NCBI GenBank assembly: GCA_020846775.1
Contig: JADLDG010000025.1
Coordinates: 1-35,864 of the forward strand
Length of the DNA stretch: 35,864 nucleotides
Direction: 5' to 3'
DNA from: Nitrospirota bacterium
Lineage (GTDB): Bacteria; Nitrospirota; 9FT-COMBO-42-15; HDB-SIOI813
Both the position numbers and the translations under genes were made by a program. Shown one piece after another: positions 7,782-16,473 of this stretch. The notes beneath the pieces were generated by a model. That model was not told where the DNA came from. It did no database searches and worked only from the letters and a program-made list of their open reading frames with translations. Positions within the stretch are counted from its first letter, which is position 1; the number at the start of each line of letters is the position of its first letter.

Positions 7782-9136
7782 CTAAGCGTATAATACTTAT
7801 TGTTGATGATGATGAATCAATACGATCGCAGATGAGGTGGGCGCTCCTCAAAGATTACGAAATCCATGAGGCTGGTGATCATGCCTCGGCATTAGAACTT
7901 ACCAGAAAAGTGCATCCATTTGTTGTAATCCTTGATCTGGGGCTTCCGCCAAAACCGCGTGAGGCAGAAGAAGGATTGAAAACACTCGGAGAGATACTCG
8001 TTATTGATCAAAGGATCAAGGTAATAATTGTCAGCGGCAATACAGAGAGAGGGAATGCCTTAAAAGCGATTGAGTTGGGCGCCTTTGATTTCTTTACGAA
8101 ACCTCCTGTAATAGACGAGGTCAGAGTTGTTATTACAAGGGCGGTCAGAATGGCAGAACTTGAAGAGGAGAATCAGGCACTGCAATGCCGGGCACACGCT
8201 GAGGGCTTGGACGATATCCTTGGCAACTCCTCATCCATGAACCATGTCTATGAGACCATACGGAAGGTTGCCACTGTGGATGTACCGGTGCTTATCCTGG
8301 GAGAAACAGGTACAGGAAAGGAGCTTACGGCGAGGGCTGTTCACAGACTGAGTGATCGAAGGGATAAACCCTTTATCGTAATAAATTGCGGGGCTATACC
8401 CGAGACACTGCTGGAAAGTGAGTTATTCGGTCATGAGAAAGGGGCATTCACTGGAGCGACGAGCCGGCGTAAGGGCAGAATTGAATATGCCGAGGGGGGT
8501 ACACTTTTTCTTGACGAAATAGGTGAATTATCGTTCTCGCTTCAGGTCAAGCTCCTGCGGTTTCTGCAGGAGAATATCATTGAGCGGATAGGCGGCAGAG
8601 AGGAGATTCAGGTCAATGTCCGTATCCTTGCCGCAACCAACATGGACATAAAAAAGGCGATTGGTGATGGAAGATTCCGGGAGGACCTCTACTTCCGTCT
8701 GAGTGTGGTTTCAATTAATCTGCCTCCTCTCAGGGAAAGAGGGAATGATTCATTGTTGCTTGCCCGGGCCTTTTTGCAACGGTATTCAAGTGAGTTTAAA
8801 AAGAATGTTCGTGGATTTAAAGACGAGGCAGTTAAGGCTTTATCGGAGTATAGTTGGCCCGGTAATGTTCGGGAGCTTGAAAACAGGGTAAAAAGGGGGG
8901 TTGTTATGACAGACGGTGAATGGTTGTCACCCCTTGATCTCGAGTTCACTGCACCAGATGATAGCATTGAACAGATACCTTCGCTTCACGAGGCGAGAGA
9001 GACGCTGGAAAAGCGCCTTATAAGTGAGGCGCTTTTAAGACACGGCAGTAATATAACTCACGCTGCCAGAGATCTCAACATCAGCCGTCAAACACTTACG
9101 TCAATGATAAATAAGTATGGAATTACAGTGAGGTAA
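7778..9136 (+). CDS. prsR: PrsR-like sigma-54 response regulator (PEP-CTERM system)
   Basis: A 452-residue NtrC-family regulator. The receiver domain (1-125) has the acidic pocket VDDDES (9-14), phosphoacceptor Asp53 in [12 protein letters not shown] and the conserved Lys108 in FFTKPP. The AAA+ domain carries Walker A GETGTGKE (175-182), GAFTGA (222-227) and Walker B FLDEIGE (244-250). A Fis-type helix-turn-helix lies at about 424-447. The LGLPPKP loop is typical of PrsR as opposed to AtoC-like proteins. It overlaps the kinase gene by 4 bases and is very probably its phosphorylation target. Known PrsR proteins switch on PEP-CTERM and exopolysaccharide genes through sigma-54 promoters, which fits the nearby elements at 4062, 1086 and 14441. 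Confidence 0.92.
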   Translation: MTKRIILIVDDDESIRSQMRWALLKDYEIHEAGDHASALELTRKVHPFVVILDLGLPPKPREAEEGLKTLGEILVIDQRIKVIIVSGNTERGNALKAIELGAFDFFTKPPVIDEVRVVITRAVRMAELEEENQALQCRAHAEGLDDILGNSSSMNHVYETIRKVATVDVPVLILGETGTGKELTARAVHRLSDRRDKPFIVINCGAIPETLLESELFGHEKGAFTGATSRRKGRIEYAEGGTLFLDEIGELSFSLQVKLLRFLQENIIERIGGREEIQVNVRILAATNMDIKKAIGDGRFREDLYFRLSVVSINLPPLRERGNDSLLLARAFLQRYSSEFKKNVRGFKDEAVKALSEYSWPGNVRELENRVKRGVVMTDGEWLSPLDLEFTAPDDSIEQIPSLHEARETLEKRLISEALLRHGSNITHAARDLNISRQTLTSMINKYGITVR

Positions 9137-9143
9137 GACGACT

Positions 9144-10361
9144 TTGTTGTCAGTTGCTATGGTTCACAAAACGGGCAAAAAAAAGCAATCCATAAATATA
9201 TCCATTCTCTCGTGCCTGATTCTTCTAATTTCAGGTTTCCTAACTGAAAGTTCTGCAGCGCCTGCCTGGCGGCTAATACCGTCTCTTTCTATTTCAGAAA
9301 CTTATAACAGCAATATTTTCTCAAGCAGTGATGAGACTGGAGATTTTATTACCGGAACAGGTGCCAGCTTCAAGATCACCTATACAGGGACAAACACAGA
9401 GTTAAAGGCTAATTACACGACAACATGGAGTTCATACGCAAATAACACGGAACTCAATGTGCTGACGCATGATGGAAATATAAACATTGATATGGCAAGA
9501 GGGATTAACAGCTATTTTAGAGATGTCAGAATAAATGTTTCAGAGGGTTTTTCTTATAGCCCTGATTCTAAAGATTACTATTTTGATGTGGAACGGGGAG
9601 GGGACGCTTCGCTGAGCAATTATGGGATAAGGACTGAAAGGAATGATGCCTTCAGAAATGCAGCCTCCATAGATATGAGCCTTCCACTTTCACGTAATCA
9701 AGGCATGAATCTGAGATACTCTAATCTTCTGACAGAATTCTCAGATCCTGTATTGCAGGACAACATGACAAATAGCCTGTCAATTGGTACCTACTATACG
9801 GCACGGAAGGATACCTTGCATGTTGATATAGGGATTATGAAATCCACGGCTGACGAAGTGGATCTTAATAGCTATTCTATTACTACCGGACTCCGTCATA
9901 AGTTTTCACCTGTCACTCAGGGAGAGTTCAGTATTGGCTGGGATATGATTGATTATGAAGCGGGGAAAACATCAAATGTACGAGGGACATTGAATCTATC
10001 GAGAACATCTGAATTTATCACGTATTACATTGGCTATTCAAGGGACTTGAATACTGTAAGTGGTGTCAAAACCACCTCACCAGTTGTGTCACAAACAGCC
10101 TACATTAACATGTCAGTCAGGCATACAAGGCTGCTTTCCTCAACTATGGGGGCTACTTATTCAATAAACCAATCGCTCAATGGTGATGAGGTTGATATTA
10201 AGTCATATAATTTGTCCGCAGAAGCAAACTATACCATAAGGACATGGTTGACCGGATCATTCTCAGTTTCACACTTTGCACAGAATTCAGGAGTTGCCTC
10301 TGCCATGGACATTGAAAGAAACCTGTTAATGTTAAAGGTCTCTGCATCCTGGGGTACCTGA
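9144..10361 (+). CDS. Outer-membrane beta-barrel protein, PEP-CTERM/EPS-associated
   Basis: A 405-residue protein starting at a TTG 10 bases after GAGG, only 7 bases behind prsR. It has a basic N-terminus, a hydrophobic core (about 19-34) and a signal cleavage region around SSAAP. The mature part begins WRLIPSLSISETYNSNIFSS, the usual opening of the barrel proteins encoded in exopolysaccharide and PEP-CTERM loci. Alternating polar and hydrophobic strands run to the end, and the last residues (LLMLKVSASWGT) form an amphipathic final strand, though without the classical terminal Phe. It may serve as an outer-membrane pore or anchor for polysaccharide export. It is probably the last gene of the operon starting at 4639, and its stop lies 5 bases from that of the convergent TPR gene. 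Confidence 0.82.
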   Translation: MLSVAMVHKTGKKKQSINISILSCLILLISGFLTESSAAPAWRLIPSLSISETYNSNIFSSSDETGDFITGTGASFKITYTGTNTELKANYTTTWSSYANNTELNVLTHDGNINIDMARGINSYFRDVRINVSEGFSYSPDSKDYYFDVERGGDASLSNYGIRTERNDAFRNAASIDMSLPLSRNQGMNLRYSNLLTEFSDPVLQDNMTNSLSIGTYYTARKDTLHVDIGIMKSTADEVDLNSYSITTGLRHKFSPVTQGEFSIGWDMIDYEAGKTSNVRGTLNLSRTSEFITYYIGYSRDLNTVSGVKTTSPVVSQTAYINMSVRHTRLLSSTMGATYSINQSLNGDEVDIKSYNLSAEANYTIRTWLTGSFSVSHFAQNSGVASAMDIERNLLMLKVSASWGT

Positions 10362-10366
10362 TTTTA

Positions 10367-12643
10367 TTATCTTTTAAGGCTCTCAATAGCCCTCCTTGCC
10401 TCCTCGGCCTCATCGAATTTTGGATTAATGTCAATGGCTTTTGCGAGCTCCCGTCTTGCCAGCTCTTTATTCCCATTCTTATAATAGGCCATCCCGAGGT
10501 GATAACGTACCGTTGGATTATCTCCCAGTTTTTCACTGCTGTCCTTTAATAGAGATATCGCCTTCAGGTATGCCCCCTTCTTATAGTAGATCCAGCCGAG
10601 TGTATCGGAGACGCCAGGGTCCTCAGGAAGTTTTTCCTTTGCCCTTTGTGCAAGGTCCAAGGCGATGTCTATGTTTCCTCCATACTCTGAATAAATCCAT
10701 GCGAGGTTATTTGCCGCAGGGGCAAATTTAGGGTCAATCTTTAAGGCCTTTTCGTAATATTCCCTTGCCTTATTATGATTCTTCTGGGAGTCATAGAGTA
10801 TACCTATGAGCATATAGGGTTGAAGATAATTTGGGTTAACCCTGATGGCCTCTTCAAATCTGGCTATGGCCTTGTCATAGGTCTTGCTGCGTGCATACAG
10901 TGCCCCCAGGTCCATGTATGAGACCAGGGTGTTCTTATCCAGTTCAATAGATTTATTGAAAAATTCCTCTGCCTTCTTGTCATCCTTCTTTACTAAGTAT
11001 GCCTTTCCTATCAGATTATATATAAGCGGGTTATTTTGCGACGCAGTTAATTGTTTATTTGCCCTCTCTATAGCCTTATCTGCGCTACCCTGTTCTATTA
11101 ATATCCCCATGATATGTGCAAGAGGCTGGGTCAGTTCGGGATTCAGGGAAATGGCCTTCTCAAACTCAGACATTGCATCACTGTTTTTTTTCTGGGCCCT
11201 GTAGATGGTGCCGAGTCTGAAGTGGCCAAAGGGGTCATCTGGTGTAAGACGTACCAACTCCTTATATTGAAATAAAGCGCTTCCAATATCCATTTTCCCC
11301 ACATATGCATCTCCAAGCAACCTCTTTGCCCTTAGATTATCCGGCTGGATTGCAATTGCCTTCTTTGCCTCACTGATTGCCTCATCATATGAGTGCAGCC
11401 TGAGATAAACCTCTGCGAGGCTCGTCCGTGCATCTGCTGAATCCGGGACCTCCTTTAACACCTCTGTCAGTTCGTTTTTTGATAGTTGCAAGTCACCTGC
11501 AATCATGTGTGCCTGGGCAAGGAAAAATCTGATATCAGAGCGTTCGGGTTCATCTTTCAATATCTTTTGAAATTCCGAAATTGCCTCTGATACCTTTAAT
11601 TTGGCGAGAAAGATCCTTCCCTTTAAGGAGCGACCATCTATATCGTTTGAATCCTTCTCCAGTATCTTGTCAATATATCTTAATGACTCGTCAATCTTTG
11701 ACTTAGTGAGATAGAAAGATGCGAGCCTCTTTTTTGCTGTCAGGTCATCCGGATTAATCTCATCCCCCCTCTGATATGCCTTTATAGCGTCATCATCTCT
11801 TTTCTGGAAAAGATATAGGTCGCCAAGGCTTATTTGTGGTAATGAATTTTTTGGGTCAACACGCCCTGCCTCGACATATTCGGCTTCTGCCTCTTTATAT
11901 CTATTCTGGGAGGAGTAGAATCTGCCTAGTGTTATGTGAAGATTGAGATTCTTGGGATCTATCATGATGGCCTCTTTATATTCCTCCTCAGCTGCAGTCA
12001 TATCTTTATTCAAATAATGCAGAGTCGCGAGGGCTAAGCGTGCCTGTATAGATTTGGTATCAATAGATATAGCTTCCCTGTAAACCTTTTCAGCTTCATT
12101 AAGGTTCTTCCGTGCCACATATATACCGCCGAGATTGAGATATGACGTTATACGTTTTGGGTCAAGTTCAATGGCCTTCTTAATCTCGCGTATTGCATCA
12201 TCATCCTTCTTGAGACCTGCAAAGGCATTTCCCAGGAGCAGGTGTGCATCTACATTATCAGGCTCATTCTTTAAAACAAACTCACTCTTTTCCTTAGCCT
12301 TTAAATATTCTCTTGATAGGATCAGTATATTTCCCAGCTGTATCTGTGCATCCATGATACCGGGATTGATTTCAACTGCCTGACTGAACTCTTTATAGGC
12401 ATTAGCAAGATCCTGCACCCGTCCGGATCGCATAAGAGCAAGGCCGAGGCGGTAATGTCCCTCAGCATCCTTAGGGACGATCCGGATAGCATTCTTATAT
12501 TCAATAATTGCCTCATTGTATTGTCCTTCATTGTAGTACTTGAGACCCCGGTCCATGTGTTTAGTCTTCTTCTCTTCCGGACTACTGCAGGCAGTAACCG
12601 ACAATAGAAGAATACAAATAAATATAAAGCGAATCTTACTCAT
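10367..12643 (-). CDS. Large TPR-repeat lipoprotein, PrsT-like
   Basis: A 758-residue lipoprotein. The chosen ATG at 12643 has GGAGGG just upstream; the open frame extends 17 codons further, but without signal-peptide character. The signal peptide ends in lipobox VTAC, giving a lipidated Cys19. The rest is almost entirely tetratricopeptide repeats of 34 residues, about twenty, with typical A--LG--Y------A---Y--A---DP spacing. Proteins of this type (PrsT-like) sit beside PrsK/PrsR in PEP-CTERM loci and act as periplasmic scaffolds for polysaccharide synthesis or export machinery. It is transcribed opposite to its neighbours and diverges from the activator at 12790. No clear promoter is visible on its strand. 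Confidence 0.9.
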   Translation of the reverse strand: MSKIRFIFICILLLSVTACSSPEEKKTKHMDRGLKYYNEGQYNEAIIEYKNAIRIVPKDAEGHYRLGLALMRSGRVQDLANAYKEFSQAVEINPGIMDAQIQLGNILILSREYLKAKEKSEFVLKNEPDNVDAHLLLGNAFAGLKKDDDAIREIKKAIELDPKRITSYLNLGGIYVARKNLNEAEKVYREAISIDTKSIQARLALATLHYLNKDMTAAEEEYKEAIMIDPKNLNLHITLGRFYSSQNRYKEAEAEYVEAGRVDPKNSLPQISLGDLYLFQKRDDDAIKAYQRGDEINPDDLTAKKRLASFYLTKSKIDESLRYIDKILEKDSNDIDGRSLKGRIFLAKLKVSEAISEFQKILKDEPERSDIRFFLAQAHMIAGDLQLSKNELTEVLKEVPDSADARTSLAEVYLRLHSYDEAISEAKKAIAIQPDNLRAKRLLGDAYVGKMDIGSALFQYKELVRLTPDDPFGHFRLGTIYRAQKKNSDAMSEFEKAISLNPELTQPLAHIMGILIEQGSADKAIERANKQLTASQNNPLIYNLIGKAYLVKKDDKKAEEFFNKSIELDKNTLVSYMDLGALYARSKTYDKAIARFEEAIRVNPNYLQPYMLIGILYDSQKNHNKAREYYEKALKIDPKFAPAANNLAWIYSEYGGNIDIALDLAQRAKEKLPEDPGVSDTLGWIYYKKGAYLKAISLLKDSSEKLGDNPTVRYHLGMAYYKNGNKELARRELAKAIDINPKFDEAEEARRAIESLKR

Positions 12644-12679
12644 ACCCCCTCCTTCATAGCGATCTGTCAAATTATTGGC

Positions 12680-12707
12680 TTGACTTATCCACATATTAAG
12701 TTAAAAT
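12680..12707 (+). promoter_or_regulatory. Sigma-70-type promoter for the activator at 12790
   Basis: TTGACT (12680-12685) and TAAAAT (12702-12707) are spaced by 16 bases. Transcription would start near 12714, about 75 bases before the chosen ATG. It lies between the divergent TPR and activator genes. Confidence 0.55.
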
Positions 12708-12789
12708 AGCGATGTATAGGAAAAAGATTGGACAAAATGGATAATCTGTTTCCTTGTTTCAATGTGTTCCTTTCATGAGGCTTAATCAT

Positions 12790-14199
12790 ATGAACAGCGC
12801 GTCTGCTATAGTTATACTTGCTTCTGATCAGATTCAATCAAACTATATGAAATCATCAATTCAGGATTTCGGTTATAGTATATTCGCTGCACATAAATAC
12901 GAAGATGGTATTGATCTGTTAAGCCGGAAAAAGCCTGCTGTCGCAATCCTTGATTCATCTCTTAAGGATATGCACTGGCGTGAGGTTGCACTCAACATCA
13001 AAGAGATAAGCAAGGACACTTCCATCCTCCTCGTTACACCATTGATAACCAAGGACGATTCCCTTAACCCTAACATTGACGGTGTGATAAAGAGCCCGGT
13101 TGATTACACTGAATTGCGTGATACGATAACACGATATATGAATAAAGGCAACGACTATAATGAATCTGCTTTGATAAATGATATTGGAGTAGAAGCCCCT
13201 GGCGTTGATTGTGTCGGAGAGATTCTGCTCGGTCATAGCAGGCGCATAACTGATATAAAAAACATAATACGACGGGTGGCTCAGCCGGACATTACTGTAT
13301 TGCTGCGGGGAGAAAGCGGGACCGGAAAGGAACTCGCGGCACAGGCACTATACAGGTTTTCTAACAGGAAGAATAGGCCATTTGTCAAGGTCTTGTGTGC
13401 GGCAATTCCTGAAGGTCTGTTGGAGAGCGAATTGTTTGGTCATGAGAAGGGCTCTTTTACAGGCGCTCACAGGATGAAGCCTGGTAAGTTTGAGTTTGCG
13501 AACAATGGGACTATATTCCTTGACGAGATTGGGGATATCCCTCAATCGCTTCAGGCGAAGCTACTGCAGGTACTGCAGGATGGAGAATTCTCAAGGATTG
13601 GAGGAAGGGAGGTTGAGGTTAATGTCCGTGTGATTGCCGCGACAAACAAAAACCTTGAAAGGGCTGTTGTTTCCGGAACTTTCAGGGAAGACCTTTTTTA
13701 CAGGCTAAATGTTGTAAGCATAACTATGCCATCCCTGCGTGAGAGAAAAGATGACATTCCGGTATTGACTGAATATTTTCTGCGTAAATATTGTAAAATT
13801 TATAATAAGGATTATCACCCGCTTTCACAGGAGGCGATTGAAAGATTTGCCTCTTATAGCTGGCCTGGTAATGTGAGAGAACTGGAAAATATTGTTAAGC
13901 GAATTATTGTGCTTGGTACTGAGAAGGTTGAGCTTAGCGGTTGTTCAGAGCCAGATTCAGTAGTGGAAAAGACAGACAAGCTGCAGGTCGAGAATAATGA
14001 AGATAGGGTTGAGGAAACTCCATATCAGCCTCGTTGTTTGAAAGAGATTTCCAGGGAGGCGGTCAGCATAGCAGAAAAGGAGGCTATCAGTAAAACCCTT
14101 GTTTTATGCAAGTGGAACAGAAGGAAGACAGCAGAGATGCTGTCAATAAGTTACAAGACCCTGTTTTATAAAATGAGGCAATATAACCTGCTTGAATAA
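12790..14199 (+). CDS. Sigma-54 activator with a degenerate receiver domain
   Basis: A 469-residue NtrC-family protein. The ATG at 12790 has TGAGG 9 bases upstream; TTG 12754 and ATG 12775 are in frame but have poorer ribosome sites and add residues ahead of the receiver fold. The receiver keeps the phosphoacceptor position (Asp55 in VAILDSSL) and the conserved Lys101, but its first strand ends ILASDQ, so the usual paired acidic residues are reduced to one. The AAA+ core has GESGTGKE (174-181), GSFTGA in place of GAFTGA (221-226) and FLDEIGD (243-249). A Fis-type helix-turn-helix lies at about 438-463. It lies just upstream of the sigma-54-promoted operon at 14488 and is a candidate activator of it. 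Phosphorylation control is doubtful; no cognate kinase is adjacent. Confidence 0.9.
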   Translation: MNSASAIVILASDQIQSNYMKSSIQDFGYSIFAAHKYEDGIDLLSRKKPAVAILDSSLKDMHWREVALNIKEISKDTSILLVTPLITKDDSLNPNIDGVIKSPVDYTELRDTITRYMNKGNDYNESALINDIGVEAPGVDCVGEILLGHSRRITDIKNIIRRVAQPDITVLLRGESGTGKELAAQALYRFSNRKNRPFVKVLCAAIPEGLLESELFGHEKGSFTGAHRMKPGKFEFANNGTIFLDEIGDIPQSLQAKLLQVLQDGEFSRIGGREVEVNVRVIAATNKNLERAVVSGTFREDLFYRLNVVSITMPSLRERKDDIPVLTEYFLRKYCKIYNKDYHPLSQEAIERFASYSWPGNVRELENIVKRIIVLGTEKVELSGCSEPDSVVEKTDKLQVENNEDRVEETPYQPRCLKEISREAVSIAEKEAISKTLVLCKWNRRKTAEMLSISYKTLFYKMRQYNLLE

Positions 14200-14308
14200 A
14201 AAAGAGAAAAAGTTTTCCTATATTAGTAGTTAGCCTGCCCATGCTATAATGTATGGCCTTATAATGCGGACGGTCATTAGCCGCCAGAGTATAGATAAAA
14301 AATAATAT

Positions 14309-14416
14309 CCCCTCTCTTCTCAGAGAGAGGGAAAATCCTGTCCCTGAGACATCTCTCTGGGCTGTTCCTTTGACTTGTTTCAGTACAGGCCTGAGGGTAG
14401 TCGAAGGAGTGAGGGT
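14309..14416. repeat. Dispersed palindromic repeat remnant
   Basis: Two hairpin-forming units lie in the gap between genes. The first is CCCTCTCT (14310-14317) / AGAGAGGG (14324-14331). The second contains CCTTTGAC and GTCGAAGG arms around CAGTACAGGCCTGAG. The second resembles the GTCGAAGG / CCTTCGAC palindromes scattered in many bacterial genomes. It lies immediately upstream of a sigma-54 promoter, so it could influence activator access, but no function is shown. Confidence 0.5.
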
Positions 14417-14440
14417 GAGTATTTTGGGGTGAGTTATTAA

Positions 14441-14456
14441 TGGCATTGATATTGCA
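14441..14456 (+). promoter_or_regulatory. Sigma-54 promoter for the GGDEF-Wzz-kinase operon
   Basis: TGGCATTGATATTGCA matches the -24/-12 consensus closely, with GG-N10-GC. The start point would be near 14468, about 20 bases before the TTG start at 14488. The first 10 bases equal those of the deacetylase promoter at 4062-4077 except one. Confidence 0.8.
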
Positions 14457-14487
14457 AACTTTCCCTTATGGTTAGGAGATTGTCAGC

Positions 14488-15027
14488 TTGGATATTTCAT
14501 CTTTGAGCATTGGGCTGCATTCCGGGAAAAAAGATAGATTAATGTTTGACATGGTGACACAGACACTTGAGAGGGAGGCTTTTGACTACCTGCTCGACCT
14601 TGAGGTTAAGAAGGCCGCCAGATACCTTTATTATTTCTCGCTCATGGTCCTTCAAAAGGACAAGATATTAAGGGGTTTATCACCACCTGAGGAAGAGGCA
14701 CTTACGAGGAAGCTTGCCGCCATAGTTAAAGAGGAGGTTAGGGCTACCGACATGATAGGAAGGTTTGAGAATGATAAGTTTTTCCTTATCTTAGATCAGG
14801 CAGATTTTCAGTCATCTTTCAAGGTCGGTGTGAGGATCAAGGATCGTATTGAGAACTACGCTTTTAAGACAAATGGAAACACTGTTGGCATGACTACGAG
14901 TATAGGAATAGCCTGTTTCCCCACGCATGCAAACGATATTGTGACTCTCAGGAGAAAGGTTGACATAGCGTTGAATATGGCAAAAGAAGGCGGCGGAGGG
15001 AAGGTATGCCTGCCGGACTCGGATTAG
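14488..15027 (+). CDS. Degenerate GGDEF-domain protein
   Basis: A 179-residue protein starting at TTG, 9 bases after AGGAG. From about residue 30 it has the fold pattern of diguanylate cyclase (GGDEF) domains: RYLYYFSLMVLQKDK near the start, then IGRFENDKFFLIL where RxGGDEF is expected, and the late motif TTSIGIACFP followed by KVDIALNMAKEGGGGKV. The signature is changed from GGDEF to ENDKF (94-98). The glycines that hold GTP and the glutamate are lost, so it should not synthesise a cyclic dinucleotide. It may bind a nucleotide or act as a regulatory partner. It is the first gene of a sigma-54-promoted operon with the Wzz and tyrosine kinase genes. The family is fairly sure, the activity is not. 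Confidence 0.82.
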   Translation: MDISSLSIGLHSGKKDRLMFDMVTQTLEREAFDYLLDLEVKKAARYLYYFSLMVLQKDKILRGLSPPEEEALTRKLAAIVKEEVRATDMIGRFENDKFFLILDQADFQSSFKVGVRIKDRIENYAFKTNGNTVGMTTSIGIACFPTHANDIVTLRRKVDIALNMAKEGGGGKVCLPDSD

Positions 15028-15039
15028 TTCAAACATTTT

Positions 15040-16452
15040 ATGGAAATTCAAGGACAAAAACAGTTACTACTTGAAGATTATATAGAGATTGCGCTCCGCA
15101 GGAAGTGGTTTGTTATCATTCCATTTATAGTCTCAATTATAGGCATTATACTTGCCCTTTATATTGTCCCGCGCTCCTATAAATCAACAACCATGATCCT
15201 GGTAGAACATCAGAAGGTGCCGGAATCCTATGTTAATCCGACGGTTACTTCAGATATAAATGATAGACTGACTACCATTACCCAGCAGGTCATGAGCAGG
15301 ACAAGGCTTGAGTCAATTATTAATGAATTTGGACTTTACAATAGAGAAAAGAGTAACATTTCTAATGAAGAGCTTGTAGAAATGATGAGGGGAAGTATTG
15401 AGATTGATATAAAAGGAGGAAGCAGAGGTGACAGGACCAGTGCATTTTCAATATCATATATTGGTAGTGACCCTGAAACAGTTATGCATGTTACCAACCG
15501 GCTTGCATCCTTGTTTATAGAGGAGAACCTGAAGGTAAGGGAGCAACAGGCAGAAGGTACTACAGAATTCCTTGATTCGCAGATGCAGGGTCTCAAGGCC
15601 ACCTTAGAGACACAGGAGGCGCAGATAAAGTTATATAAAGAGAAATATATGGGAGAGCTGCCCTCACAGATAGATGCAACTCTAAGGACTCTCGACCGGC
15701 TGCAGCTTGAACGTAAGATAGTAAATGATGAATTGAGCTCGGCAAGTGACAGAAAAAATATGCTTGAAAGTCAGCTGTCTGAATCAAATAATAAGGAAAA
15801 AACGACTGATAAAACTTCTGACGATCCACAGATAATCAGGCTTGCAGAATTAAAGGAAGAATTGGCGAGACTTTCTATTTCTTATACTGATAAGTATCCG
15901 GAGATAGGCAGGCTTAAGAGAGAAATTTCTGAGATTCAATCTCAGATTAAGACAAGAAAAGGCACGGAATCTGAAGCAACTTACATTAACCCCCTTTCAA
16001 AACAATTAATGAATGTTAATAAACAGGTGGTAAAATTAAAGGAAGAACAAGAGAAAATAGCAAAGCAAATCTCCGTCCTTCAGGGGCGCGTTGAGCGTAT
16101 ACCTGAAAGGGAGCTGCAGATGACAGCTCTGATGAGGGATTATGAAAATACAAGCAATAATTATCAAAGTTTATTGAATAAAAAACTTGATGCCCAGCTT
16201 GCCGAGAACCTTGAAAAAAGACAGAAGGGAGAGCAGTTCAAAATACTTGATCCGGCAAACCTTCCGATTAAGCCATACAAACCTAATCCAAAGAAAATAT
16301 TCCTTATGGGCATAGCAATTGGAGTTGGCAGCGGGGTTGGTCTTGTAGCCCTTTTAGAAACTATTGATGCCTCCTTCAGAAAACCCGATGATGTCTATGC
16401 GGTCATAGGAATTCCGGTGCTGGCATCTATCCCCCGCATTGGTGGAAGGTAA
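15040..16452 (+). CDS. Wzz-type polysaccharide chain-length determinant
   Basis: A 470-residue inner-membrane protein. It has one N-terminal membrane helix (about 24-46) followed by a Wzz domain, a long periplasmic coiled coil (about 170-390) and a C-terminal membrane helix (about 425-447). The PxxP-like motif before the second helix is visible as ANLPIKPYKPNPKK. The layout matches the PEP-CTERM/EPS-locus chain-length proteins, which set polymer length together with a cytoplasmic tyrosine autokinase, encoded here as the next gene 21 bases downstream. The ATG at 15040 follows the GGDEF gene by 12 bases. The cytoplasmic tail is short (ASFRKPDDVYAVIGIPVLAS onward) and lacks its own kinase, so kinase and Wzz are separate proteins. 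Confidence 0.92.
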   Translation: MEIQGQKQLLLEDYIEIALRRKWFVIIPFIVSIIGIILALYIVPRSYKSTTMILVEHQKVPESYVNPTVTSDINDRLTTITQQVMSRTRLESIINEFGLYNREKSNISNEELVEMMRGSIEIDIKGGSRGDRTSAFSISYIGSDPETVMHVTNRLASLFIEENLKVREQQAEGTTEFLDSQMQGLKATLETQEAQIKLYKEKYMGELPSQIDATLRTLDRLQLERKIVNDELSSASDRKNMLESQLSESNNKEKTTDKTSDDPQIIRLAELKEELARLSISYTDKYPEIGRLKREISEIQSQIKTRKGTESEATYINPLSKQLMNVNKQVVKLKEEQEKIAKQISVLQGRVERIPERELQMTALMRDYENTSNNYQSLLNKKLDAQLAENLEKRQKGEQFKILDPANLPIKPYKPNPKKIFLMGIAIGVGSGVGLVALLETIDASFRKPDDVYAVIGIPVLASIPRIGGR

Positions 16453-16473
16453 GATACAAGAATAACGCTCGTT

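Noticed and set aside
10198-10536. Minus-strand 112-codon frame at the convergent gene ends
   Set aside because: It overlaps both the barrel protein gene and the TPR gene in other frames and shows no coding signature.
14200-14487. CRISPR-like or mobile element array
   Set aside because: Only two unrelated palindromic units are present, with no regular spacing or repeated spacer pattern.
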